A DNA stretch of 64,000 bases from Ailurus styani (lineage: Eukaryota > Chordata > Mammalia > Carnivora > Ailuridae): contig LNAC01000032.1 of the NCBI GenBank assembly GCA_002007465.1, forward strand, positions 7,122,519 to 7,186,518, read 5' to 3'. Below the pieces are notes generated by a model. The model made no database searches and was not told the origin of the DNA. It saw only the letters and a list, made by a program, of their open reading frames with translations. Below, piece after piece: positions 43,128-53,516 of the stretch. A program made the position numbers and the translations under genes. How positions within the stretch are numbered: the first letter of the stretch is position 1; each line of letters starts with the position of its first letter.

Positions 43128-43980
43128 TGGACAAGTACGTTCGAGGCACAACTCCCCATTTCTGTACTACTTGGTTTATCTTTGCGCATAAGAGCTTGTT
43201 AAATATGACAAATACATTGTTTTCCTTTTCAGATGAACAGTGCTATATCTTCTAAGACAATCTGACATATTTTTGGAACTGCTGTTTAGGTTTAACCTCC
43301 TTAGTCATGAGAAGACTGAACACCTTCAGATTTAATTCTTGATTCTTGACGTTTTATGGCTTTCAATAATTCAAACTAGATTGTCCTTTCATTCCTTTCT
43401 CCCCTTTATCCATAAAAATGTAATCTAAACCAATTTCAACACGAGGACAAAGGTTTAAAACATTTGCACAAACACCAAGTGAAAATATGCAACACATTTC
43501 CCACATAATCCAAAAGAAGAAAGAAAAACACCTCAGATGAGACCGGAACCGGTGATGTTTGCATTTAAAAGTGTGTTGGCAGAGGGGATAACTTGTTTGA
43601 AGGATTAAATCTGGTGGGAAAAATGTGCGTCCTAACAAGAGCATCTGCCTGAGATGATAATTCATTATAAAGTGACACATCGCTGGGGTCCAGAGAAATC
43701 AAGAATGTTAGTATGGAAATTTTTGTACTTTATTATGTGAGCATAGTTCAGGTTTTATTTTGTTTTTGATACCATCAATTTTGGTAGTAGTGACAATGGG
43801 AAATGAAATTAATTCCATTTCCTCTAATTGGCAAAAAAATTCTTGAGGAAATTGCTCTAATAAGCTGACTTCCCTTCTGGTTATGCAAGCAAGAGAGGGA
43901 TAAAACAAATCAATGTTTGAAAACATAACAGCTGGTTAAAATAAACACTGTACCCTAAAAACATTAAAACATCAAGTACA
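43128..43980. other. unassigned sequence
   Basis: About 850 bases with no gene or named repeat. The minus-strand frame at 43,363-43,680 has no recognisable domain. Confidence 0.3.
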
Positions 43981-44002
43981 GTTTTGGTCTTTATTATAAC
44001 CT

Positions 44003-44052
44003 ATCTAATCCATCTATCATCTGTTTATCTATCTATCCATCCACCCACCTAG
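44003..44052. repeat. degenerate (CTAT/CCAT)n tract
   Basis: An imperfect tetranucleotide array with many substitutions. Confidence 0.8.
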
Positions 44053-44298
44053 CCATCATATGGATGTAACATATACATTCATATTGTCTTGTTCAGATTT
44101 TGCAATTTTGTAAGTCTAATATGTTAATGGTAAAAATATAGCAACTCTGTCTAAATACCGTTGATAGTGAAGCAGGAAGACGAATTGGCAAAATGGTTCT
44201 TTGGTGTATGTCCTGGCAATGATTATCAAGATTTTTAGGGCTTATAAAAAATGAGTTCCCATAGCTTGTCACAGAACAACAGAAAATTACTTGTTTGA

Positions 44299-44605
44299 AA
44301 AGCAGGATCAGCCCAGTAAATATAGAGAACAAACTGACGAATGCCAGAGGGGAAGAAGGTGGGGGGATGGGCAAAATGGGTGAAGGGGAGACGGAGATAG
44401 AGGCTTCCAGTTGTGGAATGAATAAATCACCGGGATAAAAGGCACAGCATAAGGAAAAGAATCAATGATATTGTAATAGCATTGTATGGGGACAGAGGAT
44501 AGCTACACTTGAGGTAAACAGAGCATACTGTATAAACTTGTCGAATCACTGTTTTTCACCTGAAACTAACATAATATTGTGTATTAAATATACTCAAAAT
44601 AAAAA
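44299..44605 (+). mobile_element. L1 3' UTR, 5'-truncated insertion
   Basis: 'gagaacaaactgacgaatgc', a G-rich tract at 44,360-44,388, 'ttgtaatagcattgtatggg', 'gaatcactgtttttcacctg' and a 'tactcaaaataaaaaa' end match the L1 3' UTR. The TSD ttacttgtttga lies at 44,287-44,298 and 44,608-44,619. Confidence 0.9.
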
Positions 44606-44619
44606 AGTTACTTGTTTGA

Positions 44620-44836
44620 TTAGCTCTCTTTGTCATCCCCATTAGCCTCTATGCCAAATCACCACCATTCTTTTCCACTTTTGACTCCCAGTGCTTTCAG
44701 TAGATAGCCTTGTCCCTTAACTGACAGAGTTGTGGCCACCTGTCAGTTGTCAGCCTGCCGCACCCTTACTAGTGTAGAAGCATTTCTCTGCCTCCTTTCC
44801 TCATCATCAGAGAATGACACATTCCTGTTTCTGCTC
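44620..44836. other. unassigned sequence
   Basis: No gene or repeat identified. Confidence 0.3.
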
Positions 44837-44852
44837 AAAGCCACACTTGGAG

Positions 44853-45042
44853 GGCGCCTGGGTGGCTCAGTGGGTTAAAGCCTCTGCCTTCAGCCCAGGT
44901 CATGATCTCAGAGTCCTGGGATTTAGGCCCGCATCGGGCTCCCTGCTCAGCGGGGAGCTTGCTTCCCCCTCTCTCTCTGCCTACTTGTGATCTGATCTCT
45001 CTCTGTGTCAAATAAATAAATAAAATCTTAAAAAAAAAAAAA
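44853..45042 (+). repeat. CAN-SINE, young subtype
   Basis: Head 'gggcgcctgggtggctcagt', body 'gatctcagagtcctgggatt', tail AAATAAATAAATAAAATC and poly(A). The TSD aaagccacacttggag lies at 44,837-44,852 and 45,043-45,058 and is perfect. Confidence 0.98.
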
Positions 45043-45399
45043 AAAGCCACACTTGGAGCCCTCGGTTGGTTCCAGCCCTCCCTCCCACTCATCAATCACT
45101 CTCACTTGGTTCTGTATTTCCCACCTTAATCTTTCTGTTGGCTCGATCCTAGGTCCACACACACAAAGTCTTTTGCATCTCTGAAAACCAGACAAACAAA
45201 ATATCCTCCAAAACAATTTTTAAAAATTCTCATGACCAATAAATTTATAAAGCAGATATCACATACAAAAAATCAGCTGTTTTTTGACCTGAATTTCCCC
45301 TTTGACTTGCATTTCATCTTTTCCTTCCTTTTTTGTCCATGAGTTGTCTCCATTTTTTCACATGCTGTTCGCTCCTCAATTTACTAAACTCTAGCTTCT

Positions 45400-45650
45400 T
45401 CTCCCACCACTAGATGGACAGAATTTGTGAAGTGGCCAATGACCATTTTTAGCTCTTTATTTTATCAGACAGCTTTGCCAAATTTGACAGAACTTATCAC
45501 AATGCCCTCCTTGAAACCATCAGTGTTCTCTTTGTAGTTTTCTCGTAATCTCTGTTTGGTCTTCTCTTACTCTGTTCACTCCTTAAATGCTGATTTCTCC
45601 TTGTTTGATTCTCAAATTTTCCCTCCTCTCATTTGGCATGATGAATTTTT
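45400..45650 (+). repeat. L2 ORF2 remnant, sense
   Basis: 'gtggccaatgaccattttta', 'ttgacagaacttatcacaat' and 'ccctccttgaaaccatcagt' resemble the L2 reverse-transcriptase region (around its '...FDTVDH...' motif) in sense orientation. Too decayed to code. Confidence 0.55.
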
Positions 45651-45660
45651 AAACACAGGT

Positions 45661-45893
45661 GGGGCCCCTTGTGTGGCTGTTGGTTAAGCATCTGACTCTT
45701 GATTTTGGCTCAGGTCATGATCTCAGGGTCGTGGGATCAAGCCCTGTGTTGGGCTCTGTGCTCAGTTCAGAGTCGGCTTGAGATTCTCTCTTTCCGCCTG
45801 CCCCTCGCCCTCCCCCACTTGAGTCTGTGCACACATGCATGCTCTCTCTCTCTCTCTCATGTAAATAGATAAATAAATTTGAAATTAAAAAAA
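45661..45893 (+). repeat. CAN-SINE, larger old subtype
   Basis: 'gagcatctgactcttgatt'-type body, 'tgatctcagggtcgtgggat', a long CT-rich linker with 'gcacacatgcatgctctctc' and a degraded 'aatagataaataaatttg' tail. The head 'gggccccttgtgtggctgtt' is diverged. Confidence 0.9.
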
Positions 45894-46083
45894 TACAGAT
45901 TCTTCAGGGGTCCACAGACTTCTTGAAACTGTGTGCAGAATTTTGAGTGTTTGGTTATGTGTAATTTTCTAGTGAGAAAGTCCATAGTTTACAATTGATT
46001 TTAAAAGGCATTCATATCCCTTAAAAAGTTAACAATCACTGTTCTGTGTGGTCTTCCAAGGTGATCTTAGCTAATTAAATTGT
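45894..46083. other. unassigned sequence
   Basis: Short spacer, nothing recognised. Confidence 0.3.
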
Positions 46084-46294
46084 TTTTGATTTTTTATTTT
46101 ATTTTTTAATTATTTAAAAAAATATTTTATTTATTTATTTGACAGAGAGAGACAGAGAGAGGGAACACAAGCAGGGGGTGTGGGAGAGGGAGAAGCAGGC
46201 TTCCTGCTGAGCAGGGAGCCCGATGGGGCTCCATCCCAGCACCCTGGGATCATGACCTGAGCCAAAGGCAGATGCTTCATGACTGAGACATCCA
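46084..46294 (-). repeat. CAN-SINE, antisense
   Basis: T-rich tail, 'atattttatttatttatttg', 'gaagcaggcttcctgctgag' and a decayed head 'gactgagacatccag'. A loosely conserved TSD (aattaaattg / aattaattta) flanks it. Confidence 0.9.
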
Positions 46295-46311
46295 GTGCAA
46301 TTAATTTAGTT

Positions 46312-46665
46312 TTTAAACAACTAACATGTATCAAGGGCTAACTAAGTGAAGGTATCATAATTTTATTAAGTAACCTTTATTTATTATTTTTTTTTTTAAA
46401 GATTTTATTTATTTATTTGACAGAGAGAGAGATCACAAGCAGGCAGAGAGAGAGGAGGAAGCAGGCTCTCCGCAGAGCAGAGAGCCCGATGCGGGCCTCG
46501 ATCCCAGGACCCTGAGATCATGACCTGAGCCGAAGGCAGAGGCTTTAACCCACTGAGCCACCCAGGCGTCCATTAAGTAACCTTTAAAACAACTGTATGA
46601 AGTGGGTATGATAAACACTTTATGAAGTAGGAAACTGAGGCACTGAAGCTGCAGCTTCAAATTCA
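46312..46665 (+). repeat. MIR interrupted by a young SINE
   Basis: 'tgtatcaagggctaactaag' precedes and 'ttaaaacaactgtatgaagt', 'gaaactgaggcactgaagct' follow, collinear with MIR. The SINE at 46,380-46,571 splits it. Confidence 0.68.
46380..46571 (-). repeat. CAN-SINE, antisense, young subtype, inserted in a MIR
   Basis: Complete copy ending 'gagccacccaggcgtcc'. A perfect 15-bp TSD, attaagtaaccttta, lies at 46,365-46,379 and 46,572-46,586. Confidence 0.97.
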
Positions 46666-46924
46666 TGGATAACTCAGTAAATCATTCCCGTGGATGTCCT
46701 GTGGAAAAAAAGCTCAATATTTCTAACATCAAATTGTCTTCTTTCCCCAACCTGTTTCTCTTATATTTTCCATTCAGGGCCCATGCTATGGGAGTCATCT
46801 TCATGGTTTTCTTTCCTCTTCTATATTTGACCAGTCTTTACTCCTACCAAATTTAAATCCAAATTATTGCTGCTTCAGTTCAGACCCTAAGCATCTTTCA
46901 CCAGGTTTTAATTTTTATTTATTT
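46666..46924. other. unassigned sequence
   Basis: No gene or repeat identified. Confidence 0.3.
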
Positions 46925-47121
46925 TATTTATTATTTTTTTAAAATTTTATTTGTTTATTTGAGAATGAGAGAGAGCAAAAGAGAGCGTGAGCCTTGGGAA
47001 GGGCAGATGGAGAGGGAGAGGCAGACTCCCCACTGAGCAGGGAGCCTGACGTGGTGCTCGATCCCAGGACCCCGGGATCTAAACACAGACGCTAAACAGA
47101 CTGAGCCACCCAGGTGTCCCC
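46925..47121 (-). repeat. CAN-SINE, antisense, older subtype
   Basis: 'aaaattttatttgtttattt', 'ggtgctcgatcccaggaccc' and 'gactgagccacccaggtgtc'. Part of the 'atcatgacctgag' segment is deleted. No clear TSD. Confidence 0.92.
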
Positions 47122-47194
47122 CACCTGGCGTTATGTAACAACGTCTTACTCACCTAAAATCCCTGGAAGACACAGCACTGTGTGGTGACAGGAT

Positions 47195-47450
47195 GGATGA
47201 GATATGCCTTCCCTGATCCAAACGAACCCGATCTACTTCTTTCCAACTATCTCCAGCTTCTTTCTTCCCATGAGTTACCCTCGATTTATGCTGAATTATG
47301 AGGTGTTCCTCCCAAGTACCCTGGCATTTCTCACTTTAATGCATGTGGTCATGCAGTCCCCTCTGTCTGGAATACACTTCACTTCCTTTTTTCACTTTTC
47401 CTATTCATTCGCAGATGTCACACTGTGAAGACTTGCAGGGTCATTCCCTG
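47195..47450 (+). repeat. L2 3' region, sense
   Basis: 'tggtcatgcagtcccctctg', 'tctggaatacacttcacttc', 'cattcgcagatgtcacactg' and 'cagggtcattccctgtgc' resemble the L2 3' half. The 74-codon frame here is L2-derived. Confidence 0.6.
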
Positions 47451-47479
47451 TGCTACATGACTTGCTGATAGGACAGATG

Positions 47480-47790
47480 AGAATGGGAAGAACTGATGAT
47501 GACTTCAGCACCTAGAAGAATGGGATTGTCATTCTCTGAGATGAGAAAAAGTGAGGTTTTAGGGGATAAGATCATGATCTGGCTTTGGGCATATGTATGG
47601 AGTTTGAATCAATATTAGATATCCAAATGAAGTTATTGATTAGGCATTTGGCTAGAAGAGACTGGAATTCAGGGGAGAGGCCCAGATCGTAGACAGACAT
47701 CACCATATAGATAGTGTTTAAAGATATGAGACTGAGTGAAAGTAATAAGGGAATGAATGAAGGTCCAAAGACTGAGGCACCAATGTCATA
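47480..47790 (-). repeat. L2 remnant, antisense
   Basis: 'aatattagatatccaaatga', 'ttaggcatttggctagaaga', 'gaattcaggggagaggccc' and 'gtgtttaaagatatgagact' match the reverse complement of the L2 reverse-transcriptase region. Confidence 0.65.
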
Positions 47791-47859
47791 GTCATCTATT
47801 GATGTATCTGTATCTTCATCAAGTGATGAGAACGAGTTTCAGTCACCCCTTCCTTTTAA

Positions 47860-47945
47860 GTACATTTGTGGAATACTGTGTGCATAAGCTTTGCTTGATA
47901 AATGCTTGTTGAATGGATGTCGAATGAGTGAATGGATGGATGAGC
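47860..47945 (+). repeat. possible L2 3' end
   Basis: 'tgataaatgcttgttgaatg' with 'gagtgaatggatgga' resembles the L2 terminus with its tetranucleotide tail. Confidence 0.4.
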
Positions 47946-48345
47946 CAAAATGGGTGATATTAAACAGACGTCACTAAGTCCAGTATCTACAGGACTCAAG
48001 CAATTTTGCAAGAAAATAAAGGAGCTCAAGTGTAAGTAATAAGGGGTATGGATCATGGGAATTGGAGAAGTACATGCCCTGGAAAAAGGGAGAAGCCATA
48101 GCTCACCTCCATTCGATTGCTACCATGTACAAACTTGGGTCAAGTGTAGTCAATTGTTCAGATTTCAAGAGAAGGTGGAGATCTCTGATTGTTTTAATGT
48201 AAAATTTTCTGTGAGCCAAGATTCTGTAGGTCAAATGAAATTTGCCCTTGAATCTGTTCATTATCCTGCCAGGTCACACCCTTTGATTAAGTAGTTCAAA
48301 ATCATTTTATAGATGGAGAAAAACAGGCTTTTCTTTCATCTATTT
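47946..48345. other. unassigned sequence
   Basis: The 79-codon frame at 48,055-48,294 has no recognisable domain. Confidence 0.3.
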
Positions 48346-48530
48346 TTTTTTGAGATTTATTTATTCTAGAGAGGGAGAGAGAGTACGTATCAGCACACAT
48401 GGTGGGGGGAGGGGTAAAGGGAGAGTTAAGAGATAGTCCCAATGCAGAGCTCCATCCCATCACACCATGATCACGACCCCAGCTGAAACCAGGAGTTGGA
48501 TACTTAGCTGACTGTGCCACCCAGGCGCCC
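48346..48530 (-). repeat. CAN-SINE, antisense, older subtype
   Basis: Poly(T), 'gagatttatttattctagag', 'caccatgatcacgaccccag' and 'gactgtgccacccaggcgcc'. The TSD catctatt lies at 48,338 and 48,531. Confidence 0.9.
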
Positions 48531-48539
48531 CATCTATTA

Positions 48540-49090
48540 TCTATTATTAGATAGGGTAATAACCTTAACAGTCAGCAAATTACTCTTTACCCTTTTGCCC
48601 AACATTTAGGCTGCCTTTTAGCTTCAACAGAGATGTGGAAAAAATGTAACCATGAAAGCTGCTCAGTAAATATTCTTCTCCTTTCACTTGATCTCTTAAA
48701 TCACTATTTGGATTCCAGAGTTTTAATTACCACATGAACCAGTTTTCCCATCTGAAAAATGGAAATAATAACCTTTGCCTTAATTATCTAATGGGTTATT
48801 ATGAAAATCAAAAGAGGTATTCTATATTTAAGTGATTTGAAAGACTTAAATAGAAAGCAGCTGTAATGTGTTTTTAAGACATAAATAGCTGGCTAAGCTT
48901 AATGATCTTAGCTAGTTTGATATCATATAATGGGTTCTTTTCCCTGACACTTAAATGTTTTTTCCCTCTCAATTTTAAATTCTTACTAAACTTTGGAATC
49001 AAGGAATACATAAATAGTGTAATATGGGATGTTTTGTTAATGGAAAACTTAAAATATTTATCTCAGTGAATAGGATATTACATCACATAA
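48540..49090. other. unassigned sequence containing a MIR piece
   Basis: 48,730-48,850 ('ccagttttcccatctgaaaa', 'tggaaataataacctttgcc') resembles the MIR 3' part. The rest is unassigned AT-rich DNA. Confidence 0.5.
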
Positions 49091-49107
49091 AGTACTTTGG
49101 AAATTAG

Positions 49108-49376
49108 GCAACACGTTAGCAAGGATGTGAGGAAAGGAGAACCCTCTTGCACTGTTGGTGGGAAAGCAAACTGGTACAGCCACTCTGGAAAAAGTATGAA
49201 GGTGCCTCAAAAAGTTAAAAATAGAACTACCATATGATCCAGCAATTGCACTCCTAGGTATTTACCCAAAGGATACCAAAATTCAGATTCGAGGGGGTAC
49301 ATGCACCCCCATGTTTACAGCAGTATTATCAATAAGAGCTAAATATCCATCAACTGATGAATGGATAAAAATGTGG

Positions 49377-49418
<42 letters not shown>

Positions 49419-49826
49419 GATATTACTCAGCCACCAAAAAGAATGAAATCTTGCCATTTGCAACAACATTGATAGAGCTTGAGTGTATTATGCTGAGTGA
49501 AGTCAGTCAATCAGAGAAAGATGAATACCATATGATCTCATTCAGATGTGGGATTTAAGAAGGAAAACAAATAAATATATGGGAATGGAGGGAAGACAGA
49601 AGGAAATAAGCCATAAGAGACTTTTAACAACAGAGAACAAACTGAGGGTTGAGGGAAGGAGGTGGGTAGAGGGATGGGCTCAATGGGTGATGGGCATTAA
49701 AGAGGGTGCTCATTGTGATGAATACTGGATGTTGTGTGTAAGTGATGAATCATTGAATTCTACTCCAGAAAACAATATTGCATTGTATGTTAATTAACAA
49801 AATTTAAATAAAAATAAAATAATTTA
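49108..49826 (+). mobile_element. L1 ORF2 end and 3' UTR, 5'-truncated
   Basis: 'gcactgttggtgggaaagca', 'atccagcaattgcactccta', 'cccaaaggataccaaaattc', 'gatattactcagccaccaaa', 'gaataccatatgatctcatt' and a 'gttaattaacaaaatttaaa' end match the mammalian L1 3' part. A (CA)n array at 49,383-49,418 replaces part of it. Frames at 49,361-49,797 are L1-derived. A decayed TSD (ga(a/g)attagg(c/t)aa) flanks it. Confidence 0.9.
49383..49418. repeat. (CA)n microsatellite inside L1
   Basis: About 17 CA units, preceded by 'gcgcg'. Confidence 0.95.
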
Positions 49827-49839
49827 AAAAACAAAGAGA

Positions 49840-50126
49840 TTAGGTAATGCAACTATGCTACTTTGAGAGCAAAAAAATTAGACAAGAGGTACTATATAGC
49901 TTGAACAAGTTTACACAATTCAAACCTGAAGTCTTTAGGGACATAGCATAAAAGTGAAATTTACACTCAAGTTTTTCAGGTAGAAAATACTGTTGACTGA
50001 AGTCTAAGGCAGTTCTGCCCTGTACAGAATTCTGCTCTCTATCATTATTCATATTATTGTGAGCCTTAACTGAGTTATTTTTAAGCAAATCCCATTCCTC
50101 CTCCCATTTAAAAAGTATTATATATT
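49840..50126. other. spacer between two L1 pieces
   Basis: Unique-looking sequence; no gene. Confidence 0.3.
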
Positions 50127-52495
50127 GAAGAATCCAAGATGGTGGAGGAGTAGGAGACCTTAGTTTTGTCTTGTCCCAGGAATTCAGCTGCATATCAGCT
50201 AACAAATCATTCTGAACACCTGCAAACTCAACTGGAGATCTGAGAAAAAAATGGCTGAAACTCTACAAATAGAAAAGCACCACTTTGTGCAAGAATGACA
50301 AGATAAAAAAACTCACCTCAAAAAAGAGAACAAGAGGCAGTACTGACTGCCAGAGACCTAATCAGTATGGACATAAGGTGTTAGTACTAGAGTTCAGAAT
50401 AACAATTATAAAGGTACCTGCTGGGCTTGGAAAAAAGCACAGAAGAGACTAGAAAATCCCTTTCTGGAGAAATAAAAGAACTAAAATCTAATCAAGTCAA
50501 TATCAAAAAGGCTACTAATGAGATGCAATAAAAAATGGAGACTCTAACTGCTAGGATAAGTGAGGCAAAAGAGAGAATTAGTGATACAGAAGACCAAATG
50601 ATGGAGAATAAAGAAGCTGAGAAAAAGAGAGGTAAATAATTACTGGATCAAGATGGGAGAATTAGAGATAAGTGATACCATGAAGTGAAACAATATTAGA
50701 ATAATTGTGGGCCTCAGAAGAAGAGGAAAGGGAGAGGGGGCAGAAGGTATATTGCAACAAATTATAGTGGAGGACTTTCCGAATCTGGGGAAGGAAAGAG
50801 GCATCAAAGTCCAGGAGGCACAGAGAACCCCCCTCAAAATCAATAAAAATAGGTCAACACCCTGACATAATAGTGAAACTTACAAATCTCAAAGACAAAG
50901 AGAAAATTCTGAAAGCAGTTCAGGACAAGAGGTTGGTAACCTACAGGATAGAAACATTATATTGGTAGCAGACCTATCCATGAGACCTGGCAGACCAGAA
51001 AGGACTGGCATGATATATTCAGGATGCTAAATAAGAACACTATACAGCCAAGAATATTTTATCCAGTTAGGTTGTCATTCAAAATAGAAGGAGAGATAGA
51101 AAGCTTCTTGGACAAAGAGAGAGAGGAGGAAGCAGGCTCCCTGCTAAGCAGAGAGGCTTAGCCCTAATGTGGGGCTCGATCCCAGGACCCTGAGATCATG
51201 ACCTGAGCCGAAGGCAGAGGCCTTAATCCCCTGAGGTACCCAGGTGCCCCCAGACAAATTAGATTTTAAACCAGGCTGTAATAAGAGATGAGGAAAGGAC
51301 ACTATATTATAATTAAAGGGTCTGTCCAACAAGAAGATCTAACAATTGTAAATATTTATGCCCCTAATATGGGAGTAGCAGTTATAGAAGCCAATTAATA
51401 ACAAAATTAAAGAAAAACATAGAAAATAATACAGTAATAATAGGGGACTTTAACACCCTCTTCACTGCAATGGACAGATCATCTAAGCAAAGGATCAACA
51501 AAGAAATAAGGGCTTTAAATGACACACTGTACCACATAGACTTCATAGATATATTCAGAACATTCCATCCTAACACAACAGAATACACATTCTTCTCTAG
51601 TTCACAAGGAATATTCTCCAGAATAGATCACATACTGGATCAAAATCAGGTCTCCACCAGTACCAAAAGATTGGGATCATTCCCTGTATATTTTTGGACC
51701 ACAGTGCTTCGTAACTGGAACTCAATCACAAGAGGAAATTTGGAAAGAACTCAAATACATGGAGGCTAAAGAGCAACCTACTAAATGAATGGGTCAACTA
51801 GGAAATTAAAGAAGAATTAGAAAACTCATGGAAACAAATGAAAATGAAAACACAACTGTTCAAAATCCTTGGGATGCAGCAAAGGCAGTCCTAAGTGGAA
51901 AGTATATAGCAATACAAGCCTTTCTCAGGAAATAAGAAAGGTCTCAAATATACAACCTAACCTTACACCTAAAGAAGCTGGAGAGAGAAGAGCAAACACA
52001 GCCTAAACCCAGCAGGAGAAGAGAAATAATAAAGATTAGAACAGAAATCAATGAAATAGAAACCAAAAAAATAGTAGAACAGATCAACAAAAACTAGGAG
52101 CTGGTTCTTTGAAAGAATTAATAAGATCGATAAACCCCTGGCCAGACTTATCAAAAAGAAAAGAGAAAGGACCCAAATAAATAAAATCACAAATGAAAGG
52201 GGAGAGATCATAACCAACACTGGAGAAATACAAACGATTATAAGAACATATCATGAGCAAATCTATGCCAACAAATTAGACAATCTGGAAGAAATGGATG
52301 CATTTCTAGAAATGTATAACTACCAAAACTGGAACAGGAAGAAATAGAAAACTTAAACAGACCCATAACCAGCAAGGAAATTGAAGCAGTCATCAACAAT
52401 CTCCCAACAAACAAGAGCCCGGGGCCAGAAGGCTTCCCAGGGGAATTCTACTAAACATTTAAGAAGAATTAGTATCTATTCCAAAATTTCAGAAA
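50127..52495 (+). mobile_element. L1 5' half: 5' UTR end, ORF1 and endonuclease part of ORF2, dead
   Basis: It begins at the L1 5'-UTR-like 'ccaagatggtggaggagtag', passes through ORF1-like sequence (coiled-coil region near 50,440-50,640; 'aagaatattttatccagtta' near 51,048) and then, after a SINE fragment, an ORF2 endonuclease region ('ggggactttaacaccctctt' near 51,444; 'gaatagatcacatactggat' near 51,619). It ends abruptly at the start of the reverse-transcriptase region near 52,440-52,495. Stops and frameshifts occur throughout; the longest open piece (51,470-51,769) is part of the endonuclease. The ORF1 end and ORF2 start are missing at the SINE. Confidence 0.88.
51114..51251 (-). repeat. 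truncated CAN-SINE at an L1 deletion junction
   Basis: It has the 'gaggaggaagcaggctccct' to 'gtacccaggtgccccc' segment but no 3' tail and no convincing TSD. It lies exactly where L1 ORF1 sequence jumps to the interior of ORF2. Confidence 0.9.
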
Positions 52496-53042
52496 AAAGT
52501 TGCTTGACCATCGGTTTTATGCAATTGACATTAGGTACCAATACAAAAAGTTGGGTGAACTTTTAGTGCAGGTTTTATTTTTATGATAAGCTCCAATGCA
52601 GAATAAATCTTAAATGACACCTTTCTCTCATCCGGTGCTGAGACTATTTTAAAGATACCACAAAGATCCTGGAGGCAGTGACTCATCTTCTCATTTCCTG
52701 CTCGCAGAGAAGTAGTCCTGCCCCTTGTTCGATTGGAAGGTATGCATTCATAGACACTAGGACACTTTTCCATTCCTAGTCCAAACTAGGAAATATCCTG
52801 GCATGTTCGTAAGGGATAATCTATTTCACATAAGAGGTAGAAGTTCTGTGAGATTTTAAGAAAAATTAGAAAAACAGTTTTCTTTCACAAAGAGTGAAAA
52901 AATACCAGGTTTTTAATCATAAATCCCCAAAAGCTCATCATTGTTCTCTGTGAATAAATTTAGTAAGAAATTTTTGGTCTCCTATAGTAATACCAGGAAT
53001 CAGCAAGCCGACTTCATTCTCCCATTAATATTTCTAGTATTA
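52496..53042. other. unassigned sequence
   Basis: No gene or repeat identified; the minus-strand frame at 52,531-52,773 has no recognisable domain. Confidence 0.3.
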
Positions 53043-53145
53043 TGAGGTGCCTGGCTGTCCCAGTCAGCAGAGCCTGTGACCCTTGCTCTCAGTGTTGTGA
53101 ATTCAAGCCCCATGCTGGGTATGGAGCCTAGTTAAGCAAACAAGC
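53043..53145 (+). repeat. short old CAN-type SINE
   Basis: tRNA-like monomer: 'aggtgcctggctgtcccagt', 'gaattcaagccccatgctgg', then a short A-rich end. A short TSD (atatttctagta) occurs at 53,029 and 53,157. Confidence 0.8.
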
Positions 53146-53217
53146 AAAAGAAAAGAATATTTCTAGTACTGTGTGATATAATTTTGTATATACAAGTGGA
53201 AACTGGTCTGTTTTCAG

Positions 53218-53323
53218 GAACGCCCGACTGGCTTAGTTGGTGGAACACGTGACTCTTGATCTGGGGGTTATGAGTTTGAGCCCCACATTGGGGGTAGAGA
53301 TTACTTAAAAATAAAATCTTAAC
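53218..53323 (+). repeat. short old CAN-type SINE
   Basis: 'gaacgcccgactggcttagt', 'gactcttgatctgggggtta' and 'gagattacttaaaaataaaa'. The A-rich tail served as the target for the L1 fragment that follows. Confidence 0.85.
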
Positions 53324-53502
53324 AAACCATAAGAGACTCCTAATCTCACAAAACAAACTGAGGGTTACTGGGGGGTGGGAGGGTAGGGATAAGGTGGATG
53401 GGTTATTGACATTGGGGAGGGTTTGTGCTTTGGTGAATGCTGTGAAAGATGTAAGCCTGGTGATTCACAGACCTGTACCCCTTGGGCAAAGAATAAAAAA
53501 AA
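53324..53502 (+). mobile_element. L1 3' UTR, young carnivore type, 5'-truncated
   Basis: 'ccataagagactcctaatct', 'aaacaaactgagggttact', a four-run G motif at 53,370-53,388, 'acattggggagggtttgtgc' and 'tcacagacctgtaccccttg', then poly(A). The TSD ataaaatcttaa lies at 53,310 and 53,504. Confidence 0.93.
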
Positions 53503-53516
53503 AAATAAAATCTTAA

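Noticed and set aside
51470..51769. 99-codon frame resembling an endonuclease domain
   Set aside because: It is a piece of dead L1 ORF2 with stops and frameshifts on both sides, not a gene.
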